This document shows, in pieces, positions 1 through 6,737 of a DNA stretch of 11,893 nucleotides. The stretch's first letter is position 1. Each line of letters opens with the position of its first letter. The notes beneath the pieces are model-generated. The model was not told the DNA's origin. It ran no database searches and saw nothing but the letters and a program-made list of their open reading frames with translations. The position numbers and the translations under genes were made by a program. Source of the DNA: an uncultured Mesocricetibacter sp. (GTDB taxonomy: Bacteria; Pseudomonadota; Gammaproteobacteria; Enterobacterales; Pasteurellaceae); contig CAJPST010000055.1 of NCBI GenBank assembly GCA_905373425.1, positions 1 through 11,893 of the forward strand, written 5' to 3'.

Positions 1-26
1 AATTAAAAATAGAGAAAATTATTTAA

Positions 27-2897
27 ATGAAAAGAATGTTAATCAATGCAACTCAAAAAGAAGAGTTGCGCGTCGCATTAGTTGACGGTCAACGTTTATT
101 TGATCTAGATATTGAAAATCCGGGGCACGAACAAAAAAAAGCCAATATTTACAAAGGTCGGATCACCCGTGTCGAGCAAAGTCTCGAGGCTGCGTTTGTA
201 GATTACGGTGCGGAACGTCACGGTTTCCTGCCGTTAAAAGAAATCTCCCGTGAATATTTCCCTGAGGATTATGTTTATCAAGGCCGCCCTAACATTAAAG
301 ACATTGTTAAGGAAGGACAGGAAGTTATCGTTCAGGTAAATAAAGAAGAGCGGGGTAATAAAGGTGCGGCTTTAACTACCTTTGTATCTTTGGCCGGTAG
401 CTATTTGGTGATTATGCCAAATAATCCGCGAGCAGGCGGAATTTCTCGTCGTATTGAAGGTGACGAGCGTTTAGAATTAAAGGATGCATTGGGCTCACTT
501 GATGTGCCGGACGGTGTTGGGTTAATCGTGCGTACTGCAGGTGTGGGCAAATCACCGGAAGAGCTACAATGGGACTTGAAAGTGTTGCTTCATCATTGGG
601 AAGCGATAAAACAGGCTTCTAAAGATCGCCCAGCGCCGTTTTTGATTCATCAGGAAAGCGATGTTATTGTGCGTGCGATTCGTGACTATTTGCGTCGCGA
701 TATCGGCGAAATTCTGATTGATAACCCAAAAGTTTATGAAAAAGCTAAGGCTCATATCAAACTGGTGCGTCCTGATTTTATCAGCCGCGTAAAATTATAT
801 CAGGGTGAAGTGCCGCTGTTTAGTCATTATCAAATTGAATCGCAAATCGAATCCGCTTTTCAACGCGAAGTACGCTTGCCGTCGGGTGGTTCCATTGTTA
901 TTGATGTAACAGAAGCGCTAACTGCCATTGACATTAACTCTGCGCGTTCAACCCGAGGCGGAGATATTGAAGAAACTGCATTAAATACCAATTTAGAAGC
1001 AGCCGATGAAATTGCTCGTCAGTTACGTTTGCGCGACTTGGGTGGTTTAATTGTAATTGACTTTATCGATATGACGCCGGTACGTCATCAGCGCGAAGTG
1101 GAAAACCGTATTCGTGATGCCGTTCGTCAAGATCGTGCGCGCATTCAAATCAGTCGTATTTCTCGTTTTGGCTTGCTTGAAATGTCACGTCAACGTTTGA
1201 GCCCATCGCTAGGCGAGTCTTCTCATCATATTTGTCCGCGTTGTCAGGGAACAGGGAAAATTCGTGATAATGAGAGTTTATCACTGTCAATTTTACGCTT
1301 AATTGAAGAAGAAGCCTTAAAAGAGAACACTAAACAGGTTCATACTATTGTACCGGTTCAAATAGCTTCTTATTTATTGAATGAGAAGCGTAAGGCTGTA
1401 CACAATATCGAAAAACGACATAATGTAGATGTCTTGGTCGTGCCGAATGAAGCGATGGAAACACCACATTTCAGCGTGTTCCGTTTGCGCGATGGAGAAG
1501 AACTGAATGTATTGAGCTATAATTTAGCCAAATTGCATGAAGAACAAGAAGATACTTTCATTCCGGAAGAATCCTTGATTTCGCGCAACATTGAAACGGC
1601 AGCAATTTCCACTGAAGATGTATTGGAAAGTGCAGCATTATCGATGACGATTTCCGAACCGGCTCCGACAAAGGATAAGCAATCAGATCAACCATCTTTG
1701 TTTGCACGTATTATTAAGAAAATCAAATCATTATTTGCGGAAGAACCAAAGGAAAAACAAAAACCGGTAAATAACCGCAATCGTAATAATTCTCGTAATC
1801 AAGACCGCCGCAATTCACGTCGTTCCCGCAATGAGCGTACTGATAGTGAGCGAAATAAAGATGAATCTCGCTCCGACAAAGCCGAAAATCGTTCATCACG
1901 TAATACGGAGCGAAGCGTCGAGCGCACTGAACGTAAACGTAATCGTCGTAATACGGATGAAAATGCCCGTAATGATGTCGTTGAAGAAAGTTTTGTGGAG
2001 AGTGCAGTATCTGAAAAAACTGTAGCGCCACAACGTCGTCAACGCCGCGATATGCGTAAACAAGTGCGCGTGTCTGACGAATTAGTTGAATCGCCAGTAA
2101 CAACTGAAGCAGTTTCGCCGGAAAGTGCGGTCGATTTTTCAGCAGAAATATCTGTTGCGAAACAAGACCAGGTCAACGAAGCGAGCGAAACCGAGTTCTT
2201 TAACGAAGAGAAAGAGAGTGTCGTTGCCGATCAGCAAGATAATCGTGAGCGTAGACAAGAAGGTCGCCGCCGCTTGCCACGCCATCTCCGAGTAAGTAAT
2301 CAGCGCCGTCGTAATAATGGTGAGGATCCACCGATGCCGTTATTTGCCGCAGTTGCCTCGCCTGAACTGGCTGGTGGTAAAGTGTGGATTGATAGTAGCC
2401 AATTCAATAAAACCAAGGAATCAGGCAATTTTCTTTCCGTCGATGAATTGCTTGAACAGCAGGAACAACCGAAACAAGTAACGCCTGCAACAGAGGTCAT
2501 TGTTGGAGGAAGCGAGAACAGCTTGCCACTTGGTTTTATCACCCAGCCGGCAAATGAATCTGTTGAGAAAAAAGTGCAGGAATCGTTACAGCGCTTACAG
2601 GCAGAGTCTGTACCGCAATCGGTATGCGAGCCGCATACTGATGTGACGGGAACGAAAGAAATCACAGAAAAAACTGACCGCACTTTTAACTTTACCGGAC
2701 GGTTGGGAACTGTTTCTGCCGTGGTTCACACTAAAGCGGAAATGACGCTGGCGAAAGCGGATGATAATGTGTCTCAGCCTTTTGCTATAACCGAGTGGAA
2801 AGAAAGTCGTTACTACTTCCATGGAAAAGGTTCGGCAGGGCATAACAGTGCGGTTAGCCATATTTATTCCGAACCGGTTAGAGCAAAAGCTGAGTAG
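27..2897 (+). CDS. rne: Ribonuclease E, degradosome scaffold endonuclease
   Basis: RNase E makes the main endonucleolytic cuts in mRNA decay and in rRNA/tRNA maturation and scaffolds the RNA degradosome at the inner membrane. The 956-residue protein begins MKRMLINATQ as in E. coli. Residues 1 to about 520 are the catalytic half: S1 domain, then the DNase-I-like region with metal-binding Asp302 and Asp345 (E. coli D303 and D346), then the Zn-link CPRC at Cys403/Cys406. The tail keeps recognisable microdomains: amphipathic membrane helix about 557-571, Arg-rich region about 582-650, basic RRQRR at 670-674, second basic region about 748-766, an enolase-site-like segment 769-789, and a PNPase-site-like C-terminus 901-956. 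The tail is shorter than in E. coli. Two uptake sequences lie in it. The gene stands alone here; only 26 bases of its 5' side are visible, so the autoregulatory leader known in E. coli cannot be judged. Identity is certain; the microdomain assignments come from remembered E. coli sequence. Confidence 0.98.
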   Translation: MKRMLINATQKEELRVALVDGQRLFDLDIENPGHEQKKANIYKGRITRVEQSLEAAFVDYGAERHGFLPLKEISREYFPEDYVYQGRPNIKDIVKEGQEVIVQVNKEERGNKGAALTTFVSLAGSYLVIMPNNPRAGGISRRIEGDERLELKDALGSLDVPDGVGLIVRTAGVGKSPEELQWDLKVLLHHWEAIKQASKDRPAPFLIHQESDVIVRAIRDYLRRDIGEILIDNPKVYEKAKAHIKLVRPDFISRVKLYQGEVPLFSHYQIESQIESAFQREVRLPSGGSIVIDVTEALTAIDINSARSTRGGDIEETALNTNLEAADEIARQLRLRDLGGLIVIDFIDMTPVRHQREVENRIRDAVRQDRARIQISRISRFGLLEMSRQRLSPSLGESSHHICPRCQGTGKIRDNESLSLSILRLIEEEALKENTKQVHTIVPVQIASYLLNEKRKAVHNIEKRHNVDVLVVPNEAMETPHFSVFRLRDGEELNVLSYNLAKLHEEQEDTFIPEESLISRNIETAAISTEDVLESAALSMTISEPAPTKDKQSDQPSLFARIIKKIKSLFAEEPKEKQKPVNNRNRNNSRNQDRRNSRRSRNERTDSERNKDESRSDKAENRSSRNTERSVERTERKRNRRNTDENARNDVVEESFVESAVSEKTVAPQRRQRRDMRKQVRVSDELVESPVTTEAVSPESAVDFSAEISVAKQDQVNEASETEFFNEEKESVVADQQDNRERRQEGRRRLPRHLRVSNQRRRNNGEDPPMPLFAAVASPELAGGKVWIDSSQFNKTKESGNFLSVDELLEQQEQPKQVTPATEVIVGGSENSLPLGFITQPANESVEKKVQESLQRLQAESVPQSVCEPHTDVTGTKEITEKTDRTFNFTGRLGTVSAVVHTKAEMTLAKADDNVSQPFAITEWKESRYYFHGKGSAGHNSAVSHIYSEPVRAKAE
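2123..2131 (+). repeat. DNA uptake signal sequence (Hin-type) inside rne
   Basis: Perfect AAGTGCGGT preceded by A and followed by an AT-rich stretch, as in the extended uptake-sequence consensus of Haemophilus-type Pasteurellaceae. It is read in frame as Glu-Ser-Ala-Val within the disordered tail of RNase E (about residues 699-702). Confidence 0.93.
2677..2685 (-). repeat. DNA uptake signal sequence (Hin-type) inside rne
   Basis: Perfect AAGTGCGGT on the minus strand. On the coding strand it is read as Asp-Arg-Thr-Phe near the end of the RNase E tail, between the enolase-site-like and PNPase-site-like segments. An imperfect copy (CAGTGCGGT) follows at 2846-2854. Confidence 0.93.
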
Positions 2898-2942
2898 CTG
2901 ATGCTAAAAAGTTAATGCGCATTACATTGTATTTGCTGATTC

Positions 2943-3020
2943 GCAAAAAATCCTAGCAGTAAAATTTTTACGGATTGGCTAACAGATGATGAGCTGAAAA
3001 CTGGTTTAACTGAAGCCTAA
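2943..3020 (+). pseudogene. Possible decayed fragment of a RelE/HigB-type toxin gene
   Basis: In the gap after rne one frame reads KIFTDWLTDDELKTGLTEA and then stops at 3018-3020, with no start codon in that frame. A short ATG-led reading (2915-2956) precedes it in another frame. The pattern (basic-I/V-F-x-x-W, then D-x-x-L and a helix ending Glu-Ala) resembles the N-terminus of RelE/HigB-type toxins with a few codons deleted between Trp-Leu and Thr-Asp. No intact toxin, antitoxin or ribosome-binding site is visible. The match is from memory of the family pattern only, and the peptide is short enough to be accidental. Confidence 0.25.
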
Positions 3021-3022
3021 AA

Positions 3023-3053
3023 AAATATAGCCACAGACTCTGTGGCTATATTT
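3023..3053. terminator. Strong factor-independent terminator between convergent rne and mrp
   Basis: AAATATAGCCACAG pairs perfectly with CTGTGGCTATATTT around a 3-nt loop (14 bp). Read on the minus strand the stem runs into a seven-T tract, so it is a classic terminator for mrp. On the plus strand it is followed by TTTATGTTT-like sequence and may also stop rne transcripts. Confidence 0.88.
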
Positions 3054-3061
3054 ATGTTTGG

Positions 3062-3090
3062 AAAACGTGCGGAAATTCGACCGCACTTTT
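3062..3090. terminator. Uptake-sequence hairpin downstream of mrp
   Basis: GTGCGG (3067-3072) pairs with CCGCAC (3081-3086), extended by AAAA/TTTT with one bulged C at 3066. The right arm is a perfect uptake sequence on the minus strand (3080-3088) and the left arm an imperfect one. It starts just after the mrp stop codon, ahead of the stronger hairpin at 3023-3053. Inverted pairs of uptake sequences acting as terminators are known in Haemophilus. Confidence 0.72.
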
Positions 3091-3092
3091 TA

Positions 3093-4205
3093 TTATTTTA
3101 CTTCTCTGAACATAATCTCACCTGGAATGACGGAGCCTTGCCAGTACAGTTCGGCGGCAACTTTTTCTGCCAGTTTTAGGAAAAATTGAGTGATTTCGCC
3201 GTTTGGTTCGGCGATAACGGTTGGTGTACCGTTATCTAGATCTTCACGCAACCGAATATGCAACGGTAGTTGCCCTAAAACCTGTACGTCGTATTTTTCT
3301 GCAATTTTCTGTGCGCCACCGATGCCGAAGATGGTTTCATGATGGCCGCAGTTACTACAAATGTGCATTGACATATTTTCAATAATGCCCAGTACCGGTA
3401 CAGAAACTTTGTTAAACATTGCGACTCCTTTAATAGCATCAATTAAGGCAATGTCCTGTGGCGTAGTGACAACCACCGCACCGGTTACGGGAATTTGTTG
3501 CGAAAGAGTAAGCTGAATATCACCTGTACCGGGGGGCATATCAATAACTAAATAATCCAATTCATTCCACAGTGTCTCATTTAACAATTGACTGAGCGCA
3601 CTACTTGCCATTGGGCCACGCCAGATAGTCGCGTTGTCTGCTTCCATCAGGAAACCAATAGAATTGGCATTTAAGCCGTGAGCGATAATTGGCGAAATAT
3701 GTTTATTATCTGGCGAAGTCGGGCGTTGATCCGCCGCTCCGAGCATGTGCGGTACGGACGGGCCGTAAATATCCGCATCCAGAATGCCGACTCGCGCGCC
3801 TTGCGCTTGTAATGCTAGCGCTAGGTTGACGGTAACAGTGGATTTTCCCACGCCGCCTTTACCTGACGTCACTGCAATGATATTTTTTACGCCTTTTACG
3901 GCAGGGTGGCTATTGGCGCGTTTTAACGTAGCGATTTGGTAGTTAAGCTGCCATTTAATGTTTTTGGCGTCTGCCACTTTTAATAATGGTTCGGAAAGTG
4001 CCGATTTTAATTGTTCAAATGCAGTATTCCAAGCAAAAGGCATTTGGAGTTCCACGCGTAAAGTTTCCCCGCCTTTTTCGATTTTTTTGACGGCATTTAA
4101 AGCGATTAAATCTTTTTGTAAAGTGGGATGACTAAACTGTTGAAATAATTGTTGAATATCGTTTTTTTGTTGGTCAGTGATATTATTAGAATATAAAATT
4201 GCCAT
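3093..4205 (-). CDS. mrp: Mrp/ApbC iron-sulfur cluster carrier ATPase
   Basis: Cytoplasmic P-loop ATPase of the Mrp/Nbp35 family that carries Fe-S clusters to target apoproteins. The 370-residue protein (E. coli 369) has an N-terminal MIP18/DUF59-type domain (about 1-95), then the deviant Walker A motif GKGGVGKST beginning at residue 115, the MPPGTGD segment in the middle, and the CSNC motif at Cys283/Cys286, the same positions as the cluster-binding cysteines of E. coli ApbC. The ATG at 4205 has an AGGA ribosome-binding site six bases upstream, and the N-terminus lines up with E. coli. It is divergent from metG, as in E. coli, and convergent with rne, with terminators after its stop. All key residues are present. 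Whether physiological clients match those of E. coli or Salmonella cannot be told from sequence. Confidence 0.97.
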   Translation of the reverse strand: MAILYSNNITDQQKNDIQQLFQQFSHPTLQKDLIALNAVKKIEKGGETLRVELQMPFAWNTAFEQLKSALSEPLLKVADAKNIKWQLNYQIATLKRANSHPAVKGVKNIIAVTSGKGGVGKSTVTVNLALALQAQGARVGILDADIYGPSVPHMLGAADQRPTSPDNKHISPIIAHGLNANSIGFLMEADNATIWRGPMASSALSQLLNETLWNELDYLVIDMPPGTGDIQLTLSQQIPVTGAVVVTTPQDIALIDAIKGVAMFNKVSVPVLGIIENMSMHICSNCGHHETIFGIGGAQKIAEKYDVQVLGQLPLHIRLREDLDNGTPTVIAEPNGEITQFFLKLAEKVAAELYWQGSVIPGEIMFREVK

Positions 4206-4238
4206 TGTTAATCCTAAAGTAGAGTAAATTCATCAGAC

Positions 4239-4267
4239 ATTTAACCACGAACACATAAATCTGTTAA
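4239..4267 (-). promoter_or_regulatory. Candidate sigma-70 promoter for mrp
   Basis: On the minus strand TTAACA (4262-4267, five of six to the -35 consensus) is followed after 17 bases by TTAAAT (4239-4244, four of six to the -10). This would give a leader of roughly 25-30 nt before the mrp ATG. In AT-rich DNA such matches arise easily, so this is a candidate only. Confidence 0.35.
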
Positions 4268-4312
4268 GTAAAAATACGGTTAAAGTAGAAAAAATACCGC
4301 CGATAGGGTAAG

Positions 4313-4325
4313 ATTAACTGTTAAT
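4313..4325. promoter_or_regulatory. Short palindrome upstream of metG
   Basis: ATTAACTGTTAAT is a perfect palindrome (6-bp arms around one T), 36 bases before the metG start in the mrp-metG divergent region. It could be an operator or chance. I see no clear metG promoter hexamers; the metG start at 4362 has AAGG at 4347-4350 as ribosome-binding site. Confidence 0.2.
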
Positions 4326-4361
4326 TTCTTCTGCGAATTTAGATTTAAGGTAAAAATAATA

Positions 4362-6434
4362 ATGACAGTTTCTCCCCGTAAAATTTTAGTTACCTGCGCT
4401 TTGCCGTATGCCAATGGACCAATTCATTTAGGCCATATGCTTGAACACATTCAGGCGGATATTTGGGTGCGTTTTCAACGTATGCGCGGTAATGAAATTT
4501 ATTTTGTTTGTGCCGACGATGCGCATGGCACGCCGATTATGCTGAAAGCCGATCAACTTGGAATTACGCCCGAACAACTGATTAACGAAGTGCAGCAGCA
4601 GCATTATGCGGATTTTACCGGTTTTAATATCAGTTTCGATAATTACCATTCCACACATAGCGAAGAAAACCGCAAATTTTCAGAGCTAATTTATAATCGA
4701 TTAAAACAAAACGGTTTTATTAAAACCCGCACGATTTCTCAGTTATATGACCCGGAGAAAGGCATGTTTCTGCCGGATCGTTTCGTCAAGGGCACTTGTC
4801 CGAAATGTAAGTCGCCCGATCAATACGGTGATAACTGTGAAGTGTGTTCGGCAACTTACAGCACGACGGAATTGATTAATCCGCGTTCAACTGTTTCCGG
4901 TGCGACACCGGTGATGAAAGATAGCGAACACTTTTTCTTTGATCTGCCGAGCTTTGAGGCTATGTTGAAAACTTGGAATCGTTCCGGCGCGTTACAGACA
5001 GAAGTGGCGAATAAAATGCAGGAATGGTTTGAAGCTGGTTTGCAACAATGGGATATTTCGCGTGATGCGCCTTATTTCGGCTTTAAAATTCCGAACACTG
5101 AAGATAAATATTTCTACGTTTGGTTGGACGCGCCAATTGGTTATATGGCATCGTTTAAAAACCTGTGTGGTAAAAAGAGCGGTCTGAATTTTGATGATTT
5201 TTGGAATAAGGATTCTTCCGCCGAGCTGTATCATTTTATCGGTAAAGATATTATGTATTTCCATAGTCTGTTCTGGCCGGCGATGTTGGAAGGGGCGGAT
5301 TTCCGCAAACCAAGCAATATTTTCGTGCATGGTTATGTCACGGTAAACGGTGAAAAAATGTCTAAGTCGCGCGGCACATTTATTCAGGCAGCAACTTATT
5401 TGAAGCATTTGGATCCGGAGTGCTTGCGTTATTATTATGCGGCTAAATTGAGCAATCGTATTGATGATCTAGACTTAAATCTGGAAGACTTTGTGCAACG
5501 TGTAAATTCCGATTTAGTCAATAAACTGGTGAATCTTGCATCACGTAATGCCGGTTTTATTCAGAAACGGTTTGCCGGACAATTAGCGGAAAAACTGGAA
5601 GATGAGCATCTGTTTAATGAATTTGCCGCACAATCGGAGAAAATCGCCACATATTATGAAAACCGTGAATTTGGTAAAGCTATTCGGGAAATTATGGCTT
5701 TAACCGATAAGGCCAACAAATACATTGATGATAAAGCCCCTTGGGTGATTGCCAAAGAAGAGGGCAGAGAAGCAGAATTACAAGCGGTTTGTTCCATGGG
5801 AATCCAGTTATTCCGTATGTTAATAGGTTATTTGAAGCCTGTGTTACCAAAACTGGCGGAGCGTTCAGAAGCTTTCCTGCAAGCGGAATTAACTTGGGCA
5901 AATTTAGCACAACCGTTGTTAAGTCATCAAATCGCACCGTTTAAAACTTTATTCTCCCGTTTAGAGAATAAACAAATTGAAGCGATGATTAATGCTTCTA
6001 AAGCGGAGAATGCGCAGGTGAGTCAACAGAAAGCACAAAGTGCGGTGAAAAAAACAGACGAAAAACCAACCGCACTTTCGACAGATTTTGAGCCCGTTGC
6101 GCCTCAAATCACTATCGATGATTTTGCCAAGCTAGATTTACGGGTGGCAAAAGTAATTAAGTGCGAAGCCGTACCGGAAAGTAAAAAATTGCTGAAATTT
6201 CTGTTGGATCTCGGTTTCGAAACCCGCCAGGTGTTTTCCGGTATCCGAGCTGCTTATGATAAGCCGGAAGAACTGGAGGGACGCTTTGTGATCGTGGTTG
6301 CTAACCTTGCTCCGCGCCAAATGAAATTCGGCGTATCGGAAGGGATGATTCTTACCGCTGCTAATGCCGATGATTCCGTATTAGCATTATTATCCGTTGA
6401 TGCATATGCAACGGCGGGGATGAAGGTGAGTTAA
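4362..6434 (+). CDS. metG: Methionyl-tRNA synthetase
   Basis: Class I aminoacyl-tRNA synthetase that charges initiator and elongator tRNA-Met with methionine in the cytoplasm. The 690-residue protein has the HIGH-type motif HLGH at 22-25, a zinc knuckle with Cys146, Cys149, Cys159 and Cys162 (each one residue later than in E. coli), and KMSKS at 332-336. The anticodon-binding helical domain follows. From about residue 583 to the end is the EMAP/Trbp111-like tRNA-binding and dimerisation domain, joined through a Lys/Ala/Gln-rich linker (about 545-580). That linker carries an inverted pair of uptake sequences. The length, zinc type and C-terminal domain identify the long E. coli-type enzyme. 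The gene is monocistronic as far as can be seen, with a terminator at 6451-6476. Nothing is missing. Confidence 0.98.
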   Translation: MTVSPRKILVTCALPYANGPIHLGHMLEHIQADIWVRFQRMRGNEIYFVCADDAHGTPIMLKADQLGITPEQLINEVQQQHYADFTGFNISFDNYHSTHSEENRKFSELIYNRLKQNGFIKTRTISQLYDPEKGMFLPDRFVKGTCPKCKSPDQYGDNCEVCSATYSTTELINPRSTVSGATPVMKDSEHFFFDLPSFEAMLKTWNRSGALQTEVANKMQEWFEAGLQQWDISRDAPYFGFKIPNTEDKYFYVWLDAPIGYMASFKNLCGKKSGLNFDDFWNKDSSAELYHFIGKDIMYFHSLFWPAMLEGADFRKPSNIFVHGYVTVNGEKMSKSRGTFIQAATYLKHLDPECLRYYYAAKLSNRIDDLDLNLEDFVQRVNSDLVNKLVNLASRNAGFIQKRFAGQLAEKLEDEHLFNEFAAQSEKIATYYENREFGKAIREIMALTDKANKYIDDKAPWVIAKEEGREAELQAVCSMGIQLFRMLIGYLKPVLPKLAERSEAFLQAELTWANLAQPLLSHQIAPFKTLFSRLENKQIEAMINASKAENAQVSQQKAQSAVKKTDEKPTALSTDFEPVAPQITIDDFAKLDLRVAKVIKCEAVPESKKLLKFLLDLGFETRQVFSGIRAAYDKPEELEGRFVIVVANLAPRQMKFGVSEGMILTAANADDSVLALLSVDAYATAGMKVS
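6038..6077. repeat. Inverted pair of uptake sequences inside metG
   Basis: AAGTGCGGT at 6038-6046 faces its inverted complement ACCGCACTT at 6069-6077, 22 bases apart. Both are perfect and lie in the coding region for the linker before the C-terminal tRNA-binding domain, read as Ser-Ala-Val and Thr-Ala-Leu. The arms could form a hairpin in the mRNA, but there is no following T tract and it lies well inside the gene. Confidence 0.92.
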
Positions 6435-6450
6435 TTCGATTAAGAAATAG

Positions 6451-6483
6451 AAGCGCAGGTTTATATACTTGCGCTTTTGTTTA
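6451..6483 (+). terminator. metG terminator
   Basis: AAGCGCAGGT (6451-6460) pairs with ACTTGCGCTT (6467-6476) with one G-U wobble around a 6-nt loop. TTTTGTTT follows. It lies 16 bases after the metG stop codon. Confidence 0.8.
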
Positions 6484-6515
6484 TGCAAGTAAAACTGTGA
6501 ATTTTTGTTGCATAA
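6481..6515. promoter_or_regulatory. TTATGCAA / TTGCATAA inverted repeat upstream of the nucleoside transporter
   Basis: A perfect 8-bp inverted repeat: TTATGCAA at 6481-6488 and TTGCATAA at 6508-6515, with 19 AT-rich bases between, including a TGTGA word (6496-6500) like half a CRP site. The half-sites resemble the E. coli CytR octamer GTTGCATT (the right one, GTTGCATA, matches seven of eight). CytR represses nucleoside-uptake genes in enteric bacteria and Vibrio, but whether this organism has a CytR-like regulator cannot be seen here. Confidence 0.35.
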
Positions 6516-6517
6516 GC

Positions 6518-6579
6518 TCAGACCTAATTTGGCAATTCTGATATTTCAAAAGGAGTGAAAATGGCCTAGTTAGGTTTGA
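6518..6579 (+). promoter_or_regulatory. Long imperfect hairpin in the nucleoside-transporter leader
   Basis: TCAGACCTAATTTGGC (6518-6533) pairs with GCCTAGTTAGGTTTGA (6564-6579). Of 16 positions 13 are Watson-Crick, two are G-U and one is U-U. The wobbles pair only in plus-strand RNA, which suggests a transcript structure rather than a DNA operator. The 30-nt loop holds AAAAGGAG. No T tract follows, so it is not a simple terminator. It lies about 160 bases before the nupC start. I do not recognise it as any known riboswitch; a repeat element is another possibility. Confidence 0.5.
6551..6569 (+). promoter_or_regulatory. Strong ribosome-binding site with a two-codon ORF in the hairpin loop
   Basis: AGGAG (6551-6555) lies five bases before an ATG (6561-6563), one of the best Shine-Dalgarno arrangements in the window. 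The frame is only ATG GCC TAG (Met-Ala-stop). The ATG directly abuts the right arm of the hairpin. It may be a minimal leader ORF, the start of a decayed gene, or accidental. Confidence 0.35.
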
Positions 6580-6594
6580 ACTTATACTCATAAT

Positions 6595-6616
6595 GGGGTA
6601 ACATGCGGGGCAACAT
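6595..6616 (+). repeat. Short tandem repeat with 12-bp period
   Basis: GGGGTAACAT (6595-6604) is followed after two bases by GGGGCAACAT (6607-6616), nine of ten identical. The remaining bases to the nupC start (6617-6737) are AT-rich with no ORF I can support. GAGG at 6729-6732 is the nupC ribosome-binding site. Confidence 0.4.
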
Positions 6617-6737
6617 ATAGCAAAATGAATAGAAAAAAGAATTTTCCTGCGATAAATCAAATTTTTACTACATTAAACAAGATTTTTTACTAAAAAACAG
6701 GTAAGCTTAGAGCGATTTTCTTTTATATGAGGTTATT

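Noticed and set aside
1723..2103. A 126-codon minus-strand reading frame rich in Tyr, His and Arg
   Set aside because: It is antisense to the Arg/Asn-rich RNase E tail, whose repetitive codons keep the opposite strand open. It has no recognisable motif or ribosome-binding site.
2300..2683. A 127-codon cysteine- and serine-rich minus-strand frame
   Set aside because: It is a shadow of the RNase E C-terminal tail, with low-complexity composition and no supporting signals.
4992..5408. A 138-codon minus-strand frame within metG
   Set aside because: It is fully antisense to the conserved catalytic core of MetRS, whose coding is certain.
5780..5788. ACAAGCGGT, the Apl-type uptake word
   Set aside because: There is a single copy inside metG with no extended consensus around it. 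Eight Hin-type copies define the genome, so this is probably chance.
6583..6594. TATACT / CATAAT as nupC -10 boxes
   Set aside because: Good -10 matches, but no acceptable -35 hexamer at 16-18 bases upstream of either.
6645..6665. TGCGA-type half of a competence (CRP-S/Sxy) site upstream of nupC
   Set aside because: Only one half-site is present; the matching TCGCA six bases on is absent.
6584..6690. A 30-odd codon open stretch in the metG-nupC gap, considered as a phage-integrase remnant
   Set aside because: It has no start codon with a ribosome-binding site and no motif, and it matches nothing I can identify; length is within chance in AT-rich DNA.
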